Shown here: positions 51,039-60,103 of the stretch, one piece after another
Layout of the letters: each line of letters begins with the position of its first letter
How positions within the stretch are numbered: the first letter of the stretch is position 1
Source: Massilia sp. NR 4-1
Lineage (GTDB): Bacteria > Pseudomonadota > Gammaproteobacteria > Burkholderiales > Burkholderiaceae_D
Assembly (NCBI RefSeq): GCF_001191005.1
Contig: NZ_CP012201.1
Span: forward strand, 5,766,001-5,830,000
Length of the DNA: 64,000 nucleotides
Direction of reading: 5' to 3'
Notes under the pieces: model-generated
Database searches by the model: none
What the model was told of the DNA's origin: nothing
The model's input: only the letters and a program-made list of their open reading frames with translations
Translations under genes and position numbers: made by a program

Positions 51039-53319
51039 ATGCTTTTTCCAGCAGCACCGGCACTTGCTTGAAGGCCGGCGTATTCGAGCCGCGCGCCACC
51101 AGCTCGGGCGAGATCAGCGGCGTCAGCTCGGGGAAGTAGCCGATCACATCGTCGCCCTGCAGCGCGTATTCGATCAGGCGGATGCCTTCCACCTTGCGCT
51201 CGATGCCATCCGGCGCGGCGGCGCGCACCGTCACCAGTTCGCCGTCGCTGAAGCCGAGGCGGCGCAGCACGTCGGGGCCGACGAACAGCACCTTGCGCGA
51301 GCCGTGCACGCCGCGGTAGCGGTCCACTTCCCCTTTCGGGTCGCGGTAGACGGTGGTGTTGTACTGGCGGTGGGCGCGGATCGTCGCCAGGCACAGTACC
51401 TTATCGCCGTACTGGGCGCGGGCGCGCGACATGATGGTTTCCGCCGGCAGGGCGTGGGCGATGAAGCGCGCCTTGCCGGTGGCGGTTTTCCAGATGCGCT
51501 CACCGGCCGTATTCGGCAGACGGAAGCCGCGCTGCTGGCGGATCTTCTCGTTGTAGTTCTCGAAGCCGCTGACGGCGCCTTGCGCCACCTGCTCGATCAG
51601 CTTGCGTGTCAGGTCGTAATTGCCGCCCATGCCTTGCCAGTCGATGTTCAAAGGGGGCAGGGTGCGGCGCGCCAATTCGCTGACGATATACGGCTCGGAG
51701 CGCAGCAGATCGCTGGCGGGGCGGTTGCGGCCGGTGGAGGAATGCACCACGCTGGCCGTGTCTTCCACGCTGACGAATTGCGCGTCGCCCGACTGGTCGT
51801 CCAGCTCCGTGCGGCCCAGACAGGGCAGCAGCAGGCCAAGGCGGCCGGGGTACAGGTGGGTACGATTCAATTTGGTGGCGATATGCACGGTCAGTTCGGT
51901 CTTGCCCAGCGCATCCAGCACGCGCGGGCTGTCCGGTCCCGCCACGGCGAAGTTGCCGCCCAGGCCGACGAAGCCCTGCACCGAGCCATCGATCAGACCT
52001 TTGATGGCGCCCACCGCGTCCAGTCCCGGCTGGGCCGGTGGCGTAAAGCCGAACACGCGTTCCAGGCCGGCCAGCCATTCGGCCTTGGGCTTGTTGGTGA
52101 TGCCCACCGTGCGGTCGCCCTGCACATTCGAGTGGCCGCGCACCGGCATCAGGCCGGCACCCGGCTTGCCCACATTGCCGCGCAGGAGAGCCAGATTGAC
52201 CAGCATCTGCAAGGTCTCGATGGCGAATTCGTTCTGCGTCAGCCCCATGCACCAGGCCGAGATGGTGGCGTTGGAAGCGATGTAGTAATCGGCCGCCTCA
52301 TTCAATTGGGCGCGCGTCAGGCCGCTGGCCTGTTCGATGTCAGCCCACGACTGCTGCTGCATGACGGCGACGAAAGCGTCGAAACCGTCGGTATGTTCCG
52401 CGATAAAGGCGCGGTCCAGCGCATCGCGTTCCAGCACGGCCTTGGCGATGCCGGTGATGGCCGCCAGATCGCCGCCCACGCGCACCTGGAAGTAGGCGTC
52501 GGCCAGCTTGGTGCCGTGGCCGCTCAGCAGTTCGGTGGGCGACTGCGGATCGGCAAATTCCTCCAGCCCGCGCTCGAACATGGGATTGAAGATGACGATC
52601 TTGCAGCCGCGTTTTTTCGCCTCGCGCAGATCGCCCAGCATGCGCGGGTGGTTCGAGGCGGGATTGTGGCCGAAGCTGAAAATCGCCTCGGCATGTTCGA
52701 AGTCCTCGCGCGTGACGGTGGACTTGCCCACGCCGATGGACATGGTCAGCGCCTGGCCCGACGATTCGTGGCAATAGTTGGACGAATCGGGCAGATTATT
52801 GGTGCCGAAGGCGCGCGCAAACAGCTGGTAGGGGAAGGCCGCTTCATTGCTGCTGCGTCCCGAGGTGTAGAACACGGTGCGTTGCGGACCGAGCGCACGC
52901 AGGCGTTCGCTGGCCAGTTCGAAAGCCTGTTCCCAGCTGGTTTCGCGGTAGGTGTCGCTGGCCGCGTCGTACAGCATGGGCGCGGTCAGGCGGCCGGCCG
53001 CTTCCAGTTCCCAGTTCTCCTTGCCGCGCAGGGCGCTCAGCGTATGCTCGGCAAAATAAGCCGGCGTGGCGCGCGCCTTGCTGCCCTCATGGGCAATGGC
53101 CCAGGCGCCTTGCTCGCAAAAGTCCACCGATTTGCTGCTGGGCGAATCGGGGTAGGCGCAGCCGGGGCAATCCACGCCCTGCGGCTGGTTCAGGCGCGGC
53201 AAGGTCGCCAGCGCCGGATACGGGCCGTTGCTGGTCAGCGCCTTGGCCGTGCCGTGCAGCGAGCCGAAACCGCCGGCCGGCTTGTCATAGGCGCGGATGG
53301 GAATAGTCTTCTTGCTCAT
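51037..53319 (-). CDS. YdeP-like molybdopterin oxidoreductase (FdhF/YdeP family)
   Basis: A 760-residue molybdoenzyme, the length of E. coli YdeP. The N-terminal CPGCAYP and CEQGAWA are the only cysteines placed like an iron-sulfur site. Then come SNYCHESSGQALTMSIG, FGHNPASNHPRML and PVRGHSNVQGDRTVG, characteristic of this branch and different from classic formate dehydrogenases. YdeP is tied to acid resistance in E. coli, but its substrate is unknown. The start lies five bases beyond the lgt stop, so it may be co-transcribed with lgt. Confidence 0.9.
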   Translation of the reverse strand: MSKKTIPIRAYDKPAGGFGSLHGTAKALTSNGPYPALATLPRLNQPQGVDCPGCAYPDSPSSKSVDFCEQGAWAIAHEGSKARATPAYFAEHTLSALRGKENWELEAAGRLTAPMLYDAASDTYRETSWEQAFELASERLRALGPQRTVFYTSGRSSNEAAFPYQLFARAFGTNNLPDSSNYCHESSGQALTMSIGVGKSTVTREDFEHAEAIFSFGHNPASNHPRMLGDLREAKKRGCKIVIFNPMFERGLEEFADPQSPTELLSGHGTKLADAYFQVRVGGDLAAITGIAKAVLERDALDRAFIAEHTDGFDAFVAVMQQQSWADIEQASGLTRAQLNEAADYYIASNATISAWCMGLTQNEFAIETLQMLVNLALLRGNVGKPGAGLMPVRGHSNVQGDRTVGITNKPKAEWLAGLERVFGFTPPAQPGLDAVGAIKGLIDGSVQGFVGLGGNFAVAGPDSPRVLDALGKTELTVHIATKLNRTHLYPGRLGLLLPCLGRTELDDQSGDAQFVSVEDTASVVHSSTGRNRPASDLLRSEPYIVSELARRTLPPLNIDWQGMGGNYDLTRKLIEQVAQGAVSGFENYNEKIRQQRGFRLPNTAGERIWKTATGKARFIAHALPAETIMSRARAQYGDKVLCLATIRAHRQYNTTVYRDPKGEVDRYRGVHGSRKVLFVGPDVLRRLGFSDGELVTVRAAAPDGIERKVEGIRLIEYALQGDDVIGYFPELTPLISPELVARGSNTPAFKQVPVLLEKA

Positions 53320-53323
53320 TGTC

Positions 53324-54139
53324 TCAGGCGTGGGCGGGCTTGGCGCCGGCGCTATATTTATAGGACCACAGCAGCATCAGCAGCGCGGCGGCGATCATCG
53401 GCAGCGACAGCAGCTGGCCGGAGGTGATGGTGAAACCGGCAAACTGCACTTCATAGTCCGGCGTGCGGAAGTACTCGGTGAAGAAACGCGCGCAGCCATA
53501 CAGCAGCGTGAACATGGCACCCACGGCCAGGCGCGGCCGCGCCTGGCGCGCGAACGGCCAAAGAATCGCAAACACCAGCAGGCCGTCGATCAGCGCCTGG
53601 TAGATCGGCGAAGGGTGGCGCGGCAGCGCATCCACATTCGGCCAGATCATGGCCCAGGGCAGGGAAGGATCGGCGACGCGGCCCGGCAGCTCGGCATTGA
53701 TGAAATTACCGATGCGGCCGGCGGCATAGCCGAGCGGCACCAGCGGCGCGATGAAGTCATACACGTCGAGCAGATTGCGCTTGGCCTTGCGCGACCACAG
53801 CCACATGGCCAGCAGTACGCCGAGGAAGCCGCCGTGGAAGCTCATGCCGCCATGCCAGACCTTGAAAATTTCGATCGGATTGGCCAGGAAGAATTCGGGA
53901 CGGTAGAAAATCACTTCGCCCAGACGGCCGCCGACCACCACGCCCAGCATGCCGTAGAACAGCATATCGTCCAGATCCTCGGCCTTCCAGCCCTGAGCGG
54001 CGATATGCGGCTGCTTCACGCGCACGCGGCCCAGCGCCAGAAACATGGCGAAGGCCAGTACATACATCAGGCCATACCAGTGGATCTGGACGGGTCCCAG
54101 CGAAAAGGCAACCGGATCGGGCATCGGGTGGATCAGCAT
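53324..54139 (-). CDS. lgt: Prolipoprotein diacylglyceryl transferase
   Basis: A 271-residue inner-membrane enzyme with seven helices. It transfers diacylglycerol from phosphatidylglycerol to the lipobox cysteine of prolipoproteins, the first step for the lipoproteins in this window. The catalytic-region motifs are WHGGMSFHGGFLG and GRIGNFINAELPGR, with FTEYFRTPD near the end. Its ATG directly abuts the LysR stop codon (TAGATG). The ilvD-LysR-lgt arrangement is common in Burkholderiales. Confidence 0.97.
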   Translation of the reverse strand: MLIHPMPDPVAFSLGPVQIHWYGLMYVLAFAMFLALGRVRVKQPHIAAQGWKAEDLDDMLFYGMLGVVVGGRLGEVIFYRPEFFLANPIEIFKVWHGGMSFHGGFLGVLLAMWLWSRKAKRNLLDVYDFIAPLVPLGYAAGRIGNFINAELPGRVADPSLPWAMIWPNVDALPRHPSPIYQALIDGLLVFAILWPFARQARPRLAVGAMFTLLYGCARFFTEYFRTPDYEVQFAGFTITSGQLLSLPMIAAALLMLLWSYKYSAGAKPAHA

Positions 54140-55036
54140 CTAGACTCTCTTTCTCAGTAATTCCAAAAAGCCGCGCAGCACGGGCGAGGCATTGTCGCGG
54201 CGCCAGGCCAGGCCGGTTTCGACCAACGGCGTGGACTGCGTCAGCGGGCGGTATTCTACCCCGGGGCGGCGCAGGTTCGAGACCGATTGTGGCACAAGTG
54301 CGATACCCATGCCAGCCGATACCAGGCTGACAATGGTCTGCATCTGGATCGCCTCCTGGCCGATGGCGGGCGTGATGCCGGCGGCGCGGAAAACCGCCAG
54401 GATCGCGTCGTGCAAGCCGGGCGAAATGGCGCGCGGGAAGACGATCAGGGGCAGCGGCGGCAACGCGGCCAGATCGACCGCGCCTTCGGACGGCAGGTCC
54501 GCCAGATCGGCCGGCGCGGCCAGGATCAGCGGCTCGCTCAGCACGGGCAGATATTCCAGCTCGGCCTTGGCCTTCTCGGGCAGGGGCGGAATCAGCAGGC
54601 CGGCGTCGATACGGCCGTGCAGCAGCTCATCGAGCTGCAGGTCGGAGGTCGCTTCCTGCAGGCGGATCTGCACCTGGGGATAGGCGCTGCGGTAGGCGCG
54701 CAGGAAGGGCGGCAGCACACTGTAATCGGCCGAGGACACGAAAGCCAGCGACAGCCGCCCCGCCTCGCCCGCCGCCGCGCGCTGCACGATGGCGGGCAGC
54801 TCTAGCGCCTGGTCGAGCAGGCGGCGCGCCTCGGCCAGCAGGGCGTCGCCGGCCGGGGTCAGTGCAACGCCGCGCCGGTTGCGCTCAAACAGGCGGACGC
54901 CCAGCAGCTCCTCCAGGCCCTGGATGGCTTGCGAAAGTGGCGGCTGCGTCATATGCAGGCGCTTGGCGGCGCGGCCGAAGTGCAATTCCTCGGCCACGGT
55001 CAGAAAATAGCGCAGCTGGCGCAGTTCGATATTCAT
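54140..55036 (-). CDS. LysR-family regulator
   Basis: A 298-residue regulator: MNIELRQLRYFLTVAEELHF with the helix-turn-helix (GRAAKRLHMTQPPLSQAIQ) and an effector domain (RLSLAFVSSADYSVLPPFLR). It resembles CatM/BenM/CynR-like proteins. The start at 55036 is the canonical LysR N-terminus; the frame to 55141 would run into ilvD. It is divergent from ilvD across 96 bases containing a T-N11-A palindrome, so it may control ilvD. It is followed without a gap by lgt. Confidence 0.9.
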   Translation of the reverse strand: MNIELRQLRYFLTVAEELHFGRAAKRLHMTQPPLSQAIQGLEELLGVRLFERNRRGVALTPAGDALLAEARRLLDQALELPAIVQRAAAGEAGRLSLAFVSSADYSVLPPFLRAYRSAYPQVQIRLQEATSDLQLDELLHGRIDAGLLIPPLPEKAKAELEYLPVLSEPLILAAPADLADLPSEGAVDLAALPPLPLIVFPRAISPGLHDAILAVFRAAGITPAIGQEAIQMQTIVSLVSAGMGIALVPQSVSNLRRPGVEYRPLTQSTPLVETGLAWRRDNASPVLRGFLELLRKRV

Positions 55037-55039
55037 TCT

Positions 55040-55060
55040 GTGATATGTATGGTGAATCAC
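55040..55060. promoter_or_regulatory. LysR-type T-N11-A box between LysR and ilvD genes
   Basis: GTGAT-N11-ATCAC is a perfect 5-bp-arm inverted repeat of LysR-box form, four bases upstream of the LysR start and about 70 bases upstream of ilvD. Confidence 0.55.
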
Positions 55061-55132
55061 TGATTGGGGAATGATATATTTGACACTGGGTCCGGCGCAA
55101 GGCAATCTGATGGTCTTACCGAGGAGACTGGC

Positions 55133-56995
55133 ATGCCCCAATACCGTTCACGCACCACCACCCACGGCCGCAATATGGCCGGCGCCCGCGCCCTGTGGCG
55201 CGCCACCGGCATGAAAGATGGCGACTTCGACAAACCCATCATCGCCGTGGTCAACTCCTTCACCCAATTTGTGCCCGGTCACGTGCACCTGAAGGACCTG
55301 GGCCAGCTGGTCGCGCGCGAGATCGAAGCGTCCGGCGGCGTGGCCAAAGAATTCAACACCATCGCCGTCGACGACGGCATCGCCATGGGCCACGGCGGCA
55401 TGCTGTACTCGCTGCCGTCGCGCGACCTGATCGCCGACTCGGTGGAATACATGGTGAATGCCCACTGCGCCGATGCCATGGTCTGCATCTCGAACTGCGA
55501 CAAGATCACGCCGGGCATGCTGATGGCCGCCATGCGCCTGAACATTCCCGTGGTGTTCGTGTCGGGTGGGCCGATGGAGGCGGGCAAGGTGGTCAAGGTC
55601 GTCAACGGCGGCCAGCAGGTCATCAAGCTCGATCTGATCGACGCCATGATCAAGGCGGGCGACGCCAGCGTGTCCGATGCCGACGTGGCGGAGGTGGAGC
55701 GTTCCGCCTGTCCCACCTGCGGTTCCTGTTCCGGCATGTTCACCGCCAACTCGATGAACTGCCTGACCGAGGCGCTCGGCCTGTCCCTGCCGGGCAACGG
55801 CACCATCGTCGCCACCCATGCCGACCGCAAGGAACTGTTCCTGCAGGCGGGCCGCCTGGTGGTCGACCTGGCACGCCGCTACTATGAGCAGGACGATGCT
55901 TCCGTCCTGCCGCGCAGCATCGCCACCAAGGCTGCGTTTGAAAACGCCATGGCGCTGGACGTGTCGATGGGCGGCTCCACCAACACCGTGCTGCATTTGC
56001 TGGCCGCCGCGCATGAGGCGCAGGTGGCGTTCAGCATGGCCGATATCGACCGCATCTCGCGCAAAGTGCCTTGTCTGTGCAAGGTCGCGCCGATGACCGA
56101 CAAATACCATATCGAAGATGTGCACCGCGCGGGCGGCATCATCGCCATCCTCGGCGAACTGGCGCGCGCCGGCCTGCTCGACACCTCGCTGCCCACGGTG
56201 CACAGCAAGAGCCTCGGTGAGGCCATCGAAAAATACGATATCAAGCGTAGCGATGATCCGGCCGTGCACCAGCTGTTCCGCGCCGCGCCGGGCGGCGTGC
56301 CGACCCAGGTCGCCTTCTCGCAAGCCGAACGCTATGCCTCGCATGATGCCGACCGCAGCACCGGCTGTATCCGCGACAAGGCCCACGCTTACTCGCAGGA
56401 TGGCGGGCTGGCTGTGTTGTATGGCAATCTGGCGGAAAACGGCTGCATCGTGAAGACGGCCGGCGTGGATGAAAGCATCCTCACATTCAGCGGCAAGGCG
56501 CGCGTATTCGAGAGCCAGGACGCGGCGGTGGAAGGCATCCTCGGCGATACGGTACAGGCGGGCGACGTCGTCATCATCCGTTACGAAGGCCCGAAAGGCG
56601 GTCCTGGCATGCAGGAAATGCTGTATCCGACCTCCTATATCAAATCCAAAGGCTTGGGCAAAGCCTGCGCCCTGCTGACCGACGGACGCTTCTCTGGCGG
56701 CTCGTCGGGCTTGGTGATCGGCCATGCCTCCCCCGAAGCAGCCGAAGGCGGCGCCATCGGCCTGGTGGAGGAGGGCGACATGATCGACATCGACATCCCC
56801 GCCCGCAAAATCAGCCTGCGCATCACTGACGCCGAGCTGGCAAATCGCCGCAGTGCCATGGAAGCGCGCGGCAAAGACGCCTGGCAGCCCGTGAACCGCG
56901 AGCGCCTCGTATCGCAAGCCTTGCAAGCCTACGCTGCCCTGACGACCTCCGCCGACCGCGGCGCCGTCCGCGACCTCAGCCAGCTCAAGCGCTAA
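55133..56995 (+). CDS. ilvD: Dihydroxy-acid dehydratase
   Basis: A 620-residue iron-sulfur enzyme of valine, isoleucine and pantothenate synthesis; it converts 2,3-dihydroxy-3-methyl acids to 2-keto acids. Cluster-binding cysteines appear in CISNCDKITPGM and CPTCGSCSGMFTANSMNC. SGGPMEAGK and GRFSGGSSGLVIGH are family motifs. Length and motifs match E. coli IlvD. GAGGAG lies six bases before the ATG at 55133; the extension to 55064 crosses the regulatory region. Divergent from a LysR gene. Confidence 0.97.
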   Translation: MPQYRSRTTTHGRNMAGARALWRATGMKDGDFDKPIIAVVNSFTQFVPGHVHLKDLGQLVAREIEASGGVAKEFNTIAVDDGIAMGHGGMLYSLPSRDLIADSVEYMVNAHCADAMVCISNCDKITPGMLMAAMRLNIPVVFVSGGPMEAGKVVKVVNGGQQVIKLDLIDAMIKAGDASVSDADVAEVERSACPTCGSCSGMFTANSMNCLTEALGLSLPGNGTIVATHADRKELFLQAGRLVVDLARRYYEQDDASVLPRSIATKAAFENAMALDVSMGGSTNTVLHLLAAAHEAQVAFSMADIDRISRKVPCLCKVAPMTDKYHIEDVHRAGGIIAILGELARAGLLDTSLPTVHSKSLGEAIEKYDIKRSDDPAVHQLFRAAPGGVPTQVAFSQAERYASHDADRSTGCIRDKAHAYSQDGGLAVLYGNLAENGCIVKTAGVDESILTFSGKARVFESQDAAVEGILGDTVQAGDVVIIRYEGPKGGPGMQEMLYPTSYIKSKGLGKACALLTDGRFSGGSSGLVIGHASPEAAEGGAIGLVEEGDMIDIDIPARKISLRITDAELANRRSAMEARGKDAWQPVNRERLVSQALQAYAALTTSADRGAVRDLSQLKR

Positions 56996-57016
56996 GCCCT
57001 TTGATCTAGATCCGCA

Positions 57017-57066
57017 AATGTCCTACCTTGGTGCCTCGGCGGTCCCGCCTGACACCAGGGGACATT
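57017..57066. repeat. Dispersed TGTCC...GGACA palindrome, copy 3
   Basis: AATGTCC...TTGGTG pairs with CACCAGGGGACATT, with an inner GGCGG/CCGCC stem, giving a two-tier cruciform. Its left arm AATGTCCTACCTTGGTGCC differs from copy 2 at two positions. It lies between the convergent ilvD and Trp-rich small-protein genes. Confidence 0.75.
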
Positions 57067-57087
57067 GTTTGATTTGGCGCAAAGGGC

Positions 57088-57315
57088 TTATTTGCGGGTT
57101 TTGTCGAAATTCTTTTTGACGCGGTCTTTGCGGCGCTGTTCGTCGATATTGTGGGCTTTGCGCTTGTCGAGACCGAGCATGGGTTCGAGGAATTCGAACC
57201 AGAGGAAGGCGAGCGCCATCAGCCCAACTATCCACCACCAGGAGAGCTCGGCAAAACGCCAGACTTCGAAGTAGCGTAGCGCGCAGAGCGCGGCGATCAG
57301 GATGATGATGGGCAT
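57088..57315 (-). CDS. Small Trp-rich membrane protein, TIGR04438-like
   Basis: A 75-residue protein with two hydrophobic segments (PIIILIAALCAL and WWWIVGLMALAFLWFEFL) and a lysine/arginine-rich tail. The tryptophan cluster ELSWWWIVGL and the size match the TIGR04438 Trp-rich family of betaproteobacteria. No function known. Confidence 0.8.
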   Translation of the reverse strand: MPIIILIAALCALRYFEVWRFAELSWWWIVGLMALAFLWFEFLEPMLGLDKRKAHNIDEQRRKDRVKKNFDKTRK

Positions 57316-57476
57316 GGCAGCTTTCCTCCTGCTTCCATCTTACAAAACATTACGATTTTTCGGGAAGGAAAGCGCTTGCCGCCGTCAACCGCGCGCTATA
57401 ACCACCCGTTGTCTGGGCATCCTTCGGATTCTGCAAAACACGGTAGAATGGCGTGGGTTTTATTTTGGAGAGAAAG

Positions 57477-57788
57477 ATGAAACGTATTCTGATGGTTGGT
57501 GCTGTTGTGGTTTCTGCATTCGCTTCCCAGGCAGCTCTGGCTAACGCCGATCTGGCCAAGGCTAAGAACTGTATGGCTTGCCACGCGGTTGCGAACAAGC
57601 TGGTCGGTCCTGCTTACAAGGACGTGGCGGCGAAGTACGCAGGCCAGAAGGACGCTGAAACCAAGCTGGTGCAGAAGGTAATGAAGGGCGGTTCCGGCAC
57701 CTGGGGCGCGATCCCAATGCCTGCCAATCCACAAGTGAGCGAGGCTGAGGCACGCACGCTGGTGAAATGGATTCTGACGCAGAAATGA
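57477..57788 (+). CDS. Small soluble cytochrome c (c551/c552 type)
   Basis: A 103-residue periplasmic electron carrier. The signal peptide (about 1-22, QAALA) is followed by the heme site CMACH and the axial methionine in WGAIPMPANP. This is the class I, c551/c8 pattern that carries electrons to terminal oxidases or nitrite reductase. GGAGAG precedes the ATG at 57477. Single-gene unit ending in a bidirectional terminator. A plausible -10 lies near 57440 but is not called. Confidence 0.93.
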   Translation: MKRILMVGAVVVSAFASQAALANADLAKAKNCMACHAVANKLVGPAYKDVAAKYAGQKDAETKLVQKVMKGGSGTWGAIPMPANPQVSEAEARTLVKWILTQK

Positions 57789-57813
57789 TCTGATTCTGCT
57801 TTAAAAGCATGAA

Positions 57814-57837
57814 AAAAGCCGGGTTTCCCCGGCTTTT
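57814..57837. terminator. Bidirectional terminator between cytochrome c and LivK-type genes
   Basis: AAAAGCCGGG and CCCGGCTTTT form a 10-bp stem around TTTC, with A and T tracts on either side. Confidence 0.9.
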
Positions 57838-57858
57838 GCTATTTTACGGCCCTGATAC

Positions 57859-59001
57859 TTATTTCACGACTTCCATCTTGGTCTTCTTGCCGTCCACGTA
57901 GTGGAACAGGGTCAGGGCGCCGTCCTTGATATCGCCTTTCGGATCGAAAGTGATCAGGCCGGTTACGCCCTGGTATTTGACCTTGGCCAGATACGGCAGG
58001 TATTTGGCCGGCTCGGCCGATTTGGCGTCAGCCATGGCGGTGGCCATGGTCATCACAGCATCGTAAACATAGGGTGCGTACAGTTGCACTTCCTGGCCGT
58101 ATTTTTGCTTGTAGCGGGCGCGGAAGTCGTCCATGGCTTTCTGCTGGTCGGGCATCACGCCGCCGGCTTCAGCGCAGGTGACGATGCCATTGACGGCTTC
58201 GGCGCCTGCCAGGCGGGCCAGCGGTTCGGTGCAGACGCCGTCGCCGGCCATGAATTTGGCTTTGATGCCGAGTGCCTTGATCTGGCGCAGCATCGGGCCG
58301 CCGACCGAGTCCATGCCGCCGAAGAAGATCAGATCGGGGTTTTTAGCCTTGATACTGGTCAGGATAGCGGTGAAATCGCTGGCTTTGTCGGTGGTGAACT
58401 GTTTGTCCACGATCTGCACGCCAGGCAGGGCTTTTTTCGCGCCTTTGACGAACTCGTCAGCCACGCCCTGGCCGTAAGCGGTGCGGTCATCGACCACGGC
58501 GATTTTCTTGGCGCTCAGCTTCTGCACGGCGTAGGCACCCAGGGTGCCGCCCAGCTTGTTGTCATTCGCCACCACGCGGAAGGCAGTGTTGAAGTTTTGC
58601 TTGGTGTATTGCGGCGAGGTGGCGGCCGGCGAAATCTGCGGGATGCCGGCATCGAAGTAAATCTTGGAGGCTGGAACGGTGGTGCCGGAGTTCAGGTGGC
58701 CGATCACGCCGTTGACCTTGGCGTCCACCAGCTTTTGCGCAACCGAGGTGCCCTGTTTCGGGTCGGCGCCGTCATCTTCCAGCTGCAGCACGAATTTGAC
58801 CGCTTTGCCGTTGATCTTGAAGCCTTTGGCGTTCAAATCCTCCACGGCCATTTTGGCGGCGTTCTCATTGTCTTTGCCGAGGTGGGAGGAGGGACCGGAT
58901 ACCGGGCCCACATGGCCGATCTTCACAACTTCCTGCGCGCCGGCACCGCCGGCAAACGCCATCGCAATGGCAAATGGAATGAGCTTGGTTTTGAACGACA
59001 T
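57859..59001 (-). CDS. Branched-chain amino-acid-type ABC substrate-binding protein (LivK-like)
   Basis: A 380-residue periplasmic binding protein. The signal peptide (about 1-23, GGAGAQ) is followed by EVVKIGHVGPVSGPSSHLGKD, GHLNSGTTVPAS, ISPAATSPQYT and DDRTAYGQGVADEF, all typical of LivJ/LivK proteins. It delivers leucine, isoleucine, valine or related amino acids to a LivHMGF transporter, which is not in the window. The ATG at 59001 is preferred over 59007 because GGAG is seven bases upstream. Confidence 0.93.
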   Translation of the reverse strand: MSFKTKLIPFAIAMAFAGGAGAQEVVKIGHVGPVSGPSSHLGKDNENAAKMAVEDLNAKGFKINGKAVKFVLQLEDDGADPKQGTSVAQKLVDAKVNGVIGHLNSGTTVPASKIYFDAGIPQISPAATSPQYTKQNFNTAFRVVANDNKLGGTLGAYAVQKLSAKKIAVVDDRTAYGQGVADEFVKGAKKALPGVQIVDKQFTTDKASDFTAILTSIKAKNPDLIFFGGMDSVGGPMLRQIKALGIKAKFMAGDGVCTEPLARLAGAEAVNGIVTCAEAGGVMPDQQKAMDDFRARYKQKYGQEVQLYAPYVYDAVMTMATAMADAKSAEPAKYLPYLAKVKYQGVTGLITFDPKGDIKDGALTLFHYVDGKKTKMEVVK

Positions 59002-59164
59002 AAACATTCTCCAGTGTTATGAAATCGGCAGTGTCTCGTGGACAGCTTGTAAAAATTGTACAGGCAACAAGGTACATCAAATCCCCGCCGTCGCAAAGCG
59101 GGAACTTGAGCTTATTTCATTCTTGAAGCTGTGCCAATAGCCAACACGGGAGTGGGGAATGCCG

Positions 59165-59668
59165 CTATTTTTTGCGCGCTTGCAGATGGGTCAGTTCCTG
59201 CGCGACGGCGCGGCCGACCACCTGGTTCAGCGTGCTCTGCAAGCCGCTGCGGATTTCCTGGGTCAAACCGAGCAGGGCGTGGTTCAACACCTCGGCCATG
59301 CTGTCCTTGATGCGCTGTTCCAGCACGAAATCGACGCGCGATTGCAGCTGCTGCAGGATGCGTTCGGCGATGCGGCGTTCGAGTTGCTCCCAGCCGGCGG
59401 CGTCCAGGCTGTCCAGCGCCGTATCCTGCGCCACGACTGGATCGGCGCTGTGGCTGCTGGCGCTGGCGGGATGCTGGATGACGCCGCCTGGAACGCTGCC
59501 GGCGTTGCCTGCCGGGGCAAAGGCGGCAGGACTGAACGTGTCGGGCGCCGTGGCGCGTTCCGTGCCATGCGCTGGTGCGGCGTGGCTGCCGCTCTCCGCC
59601 GCGGCGGGGGGCGTATCGCGCAGAACTTCGGTCAGAACCGGGATGCTGGAATCGAATGGGCTGCTCAT
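59165..59668 (-). CDS. DUF2486-like hypothetical protein linked to holC
   Basis: A 167-residue protein. The N-terminal SSPFDSSIPVLTEVL resembles the DUF2486 proteins of Burkholderiales; the middle is Ala/Pro/Ser-rich and disordered. The last 85 residues are helical (AAGWEQLERRIAERILQQLQ, VDFVLEQRIKDSMAEVLNHA). The start overlaps the holC stop by four bases (59665-59668). Function unknown; the family call is from memory of the N-terminal motif. Confidence 0.65.
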   Translation of the reverse strand: MSSPFDSSIPVLTEVLRDTPPAAAESGSHAAPAHGTERATAPDTFSPAAFAPAGNAGSVPGGVIQHPASASSHSADPVVAQDTALDSLDAAGWEQLERRIAERILQQLQSRVDFVLEQRIKDSMAEVLNHALLGLTQEIRSGLQSTLNQVVGRAVAQELTHLQARKK

Positions 59669-60093
59669 GTTTGGGCGCCGATGGTCAGGTGGCTGGGCTG
59701 GAAGTCCTGTCGTTTATACGCCACGAAACGCTGGCGGCCGGCAGCCGTGTCGGCCTCATCGCTGGCAACGACTTCGATCAGGCGCGGGAAATTCTCGAAC
59801 TGGGCCGGAGCGCGCCGCGCCAGATTGACCAGCAGGTCGGCAGATGGCAGTTCGCTGTCATCGCTGCAGGCCAGCACGATGGGCGTGTCGGGCGCCAGCG
59901 GATGGTCCACGCTCACATGGGGCAGGAAGTCGGTGGCCGAGAACGTCCACAGGGCGGCGTCAAGTTCCGCCATCTGGGCGGCATCTTCGGTCATCACCAC
60001 CACGCGGTTGCGCGCCGCGCTGGCCTTGCGCAAGAGGCGGCAGGCATAGGCGATCTTGTCGGGAACATTGCTGTGAAAGTCGATACGGGTCAT
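59665..60093 (-). CDS. holC: DNA polymerase III subunit chi
   Basis: A 142-residue protein starting MTRIDFHSNVPDKIAYAC, with LLRKASAARNRVVVMTED and DFLPHVSVDHPLAPDTPIVL, the HolC pattern. Chi links the clamp loader to SSB during replication. The ATG at 60093 is chosen; 60102 is in frame. In relatives holC usually follows pepA; here the preceding gene is a glutaredoxin-like protein. Coupled to the DUF2486-like gene. Confidence 0.92.
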   Translation of the reverse strand: MTRIDFHSNVPDKIAYACRLLRKASAARNRVVVMTEDAAQMAELDAALWTFSATDFLPHVSVDHPLAPDTPIVLACSDDSELPSADLLVNLARRAPAQFENFPRLIEVVASDEADTAAGRQRFVAYKRQDFQPSHLTIGAQT

Positions 60094-60103
60094 GGTGCTC
60101 ATC

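Noticed and set aside
51064..53427. A long plus-strand open frame opposite the YdeP-like gene
   Set aside because: Shadow of the molybdoenzyme; also crosses the ydeP-lgt boundary.
57179..57198. GGTTCGAGGAATTCGAACC resembling a tRNA T-arm
   Set aside because: It lies inside the Trp-rich small protein gene, and no acceptor, D or anticodon arms surround it.
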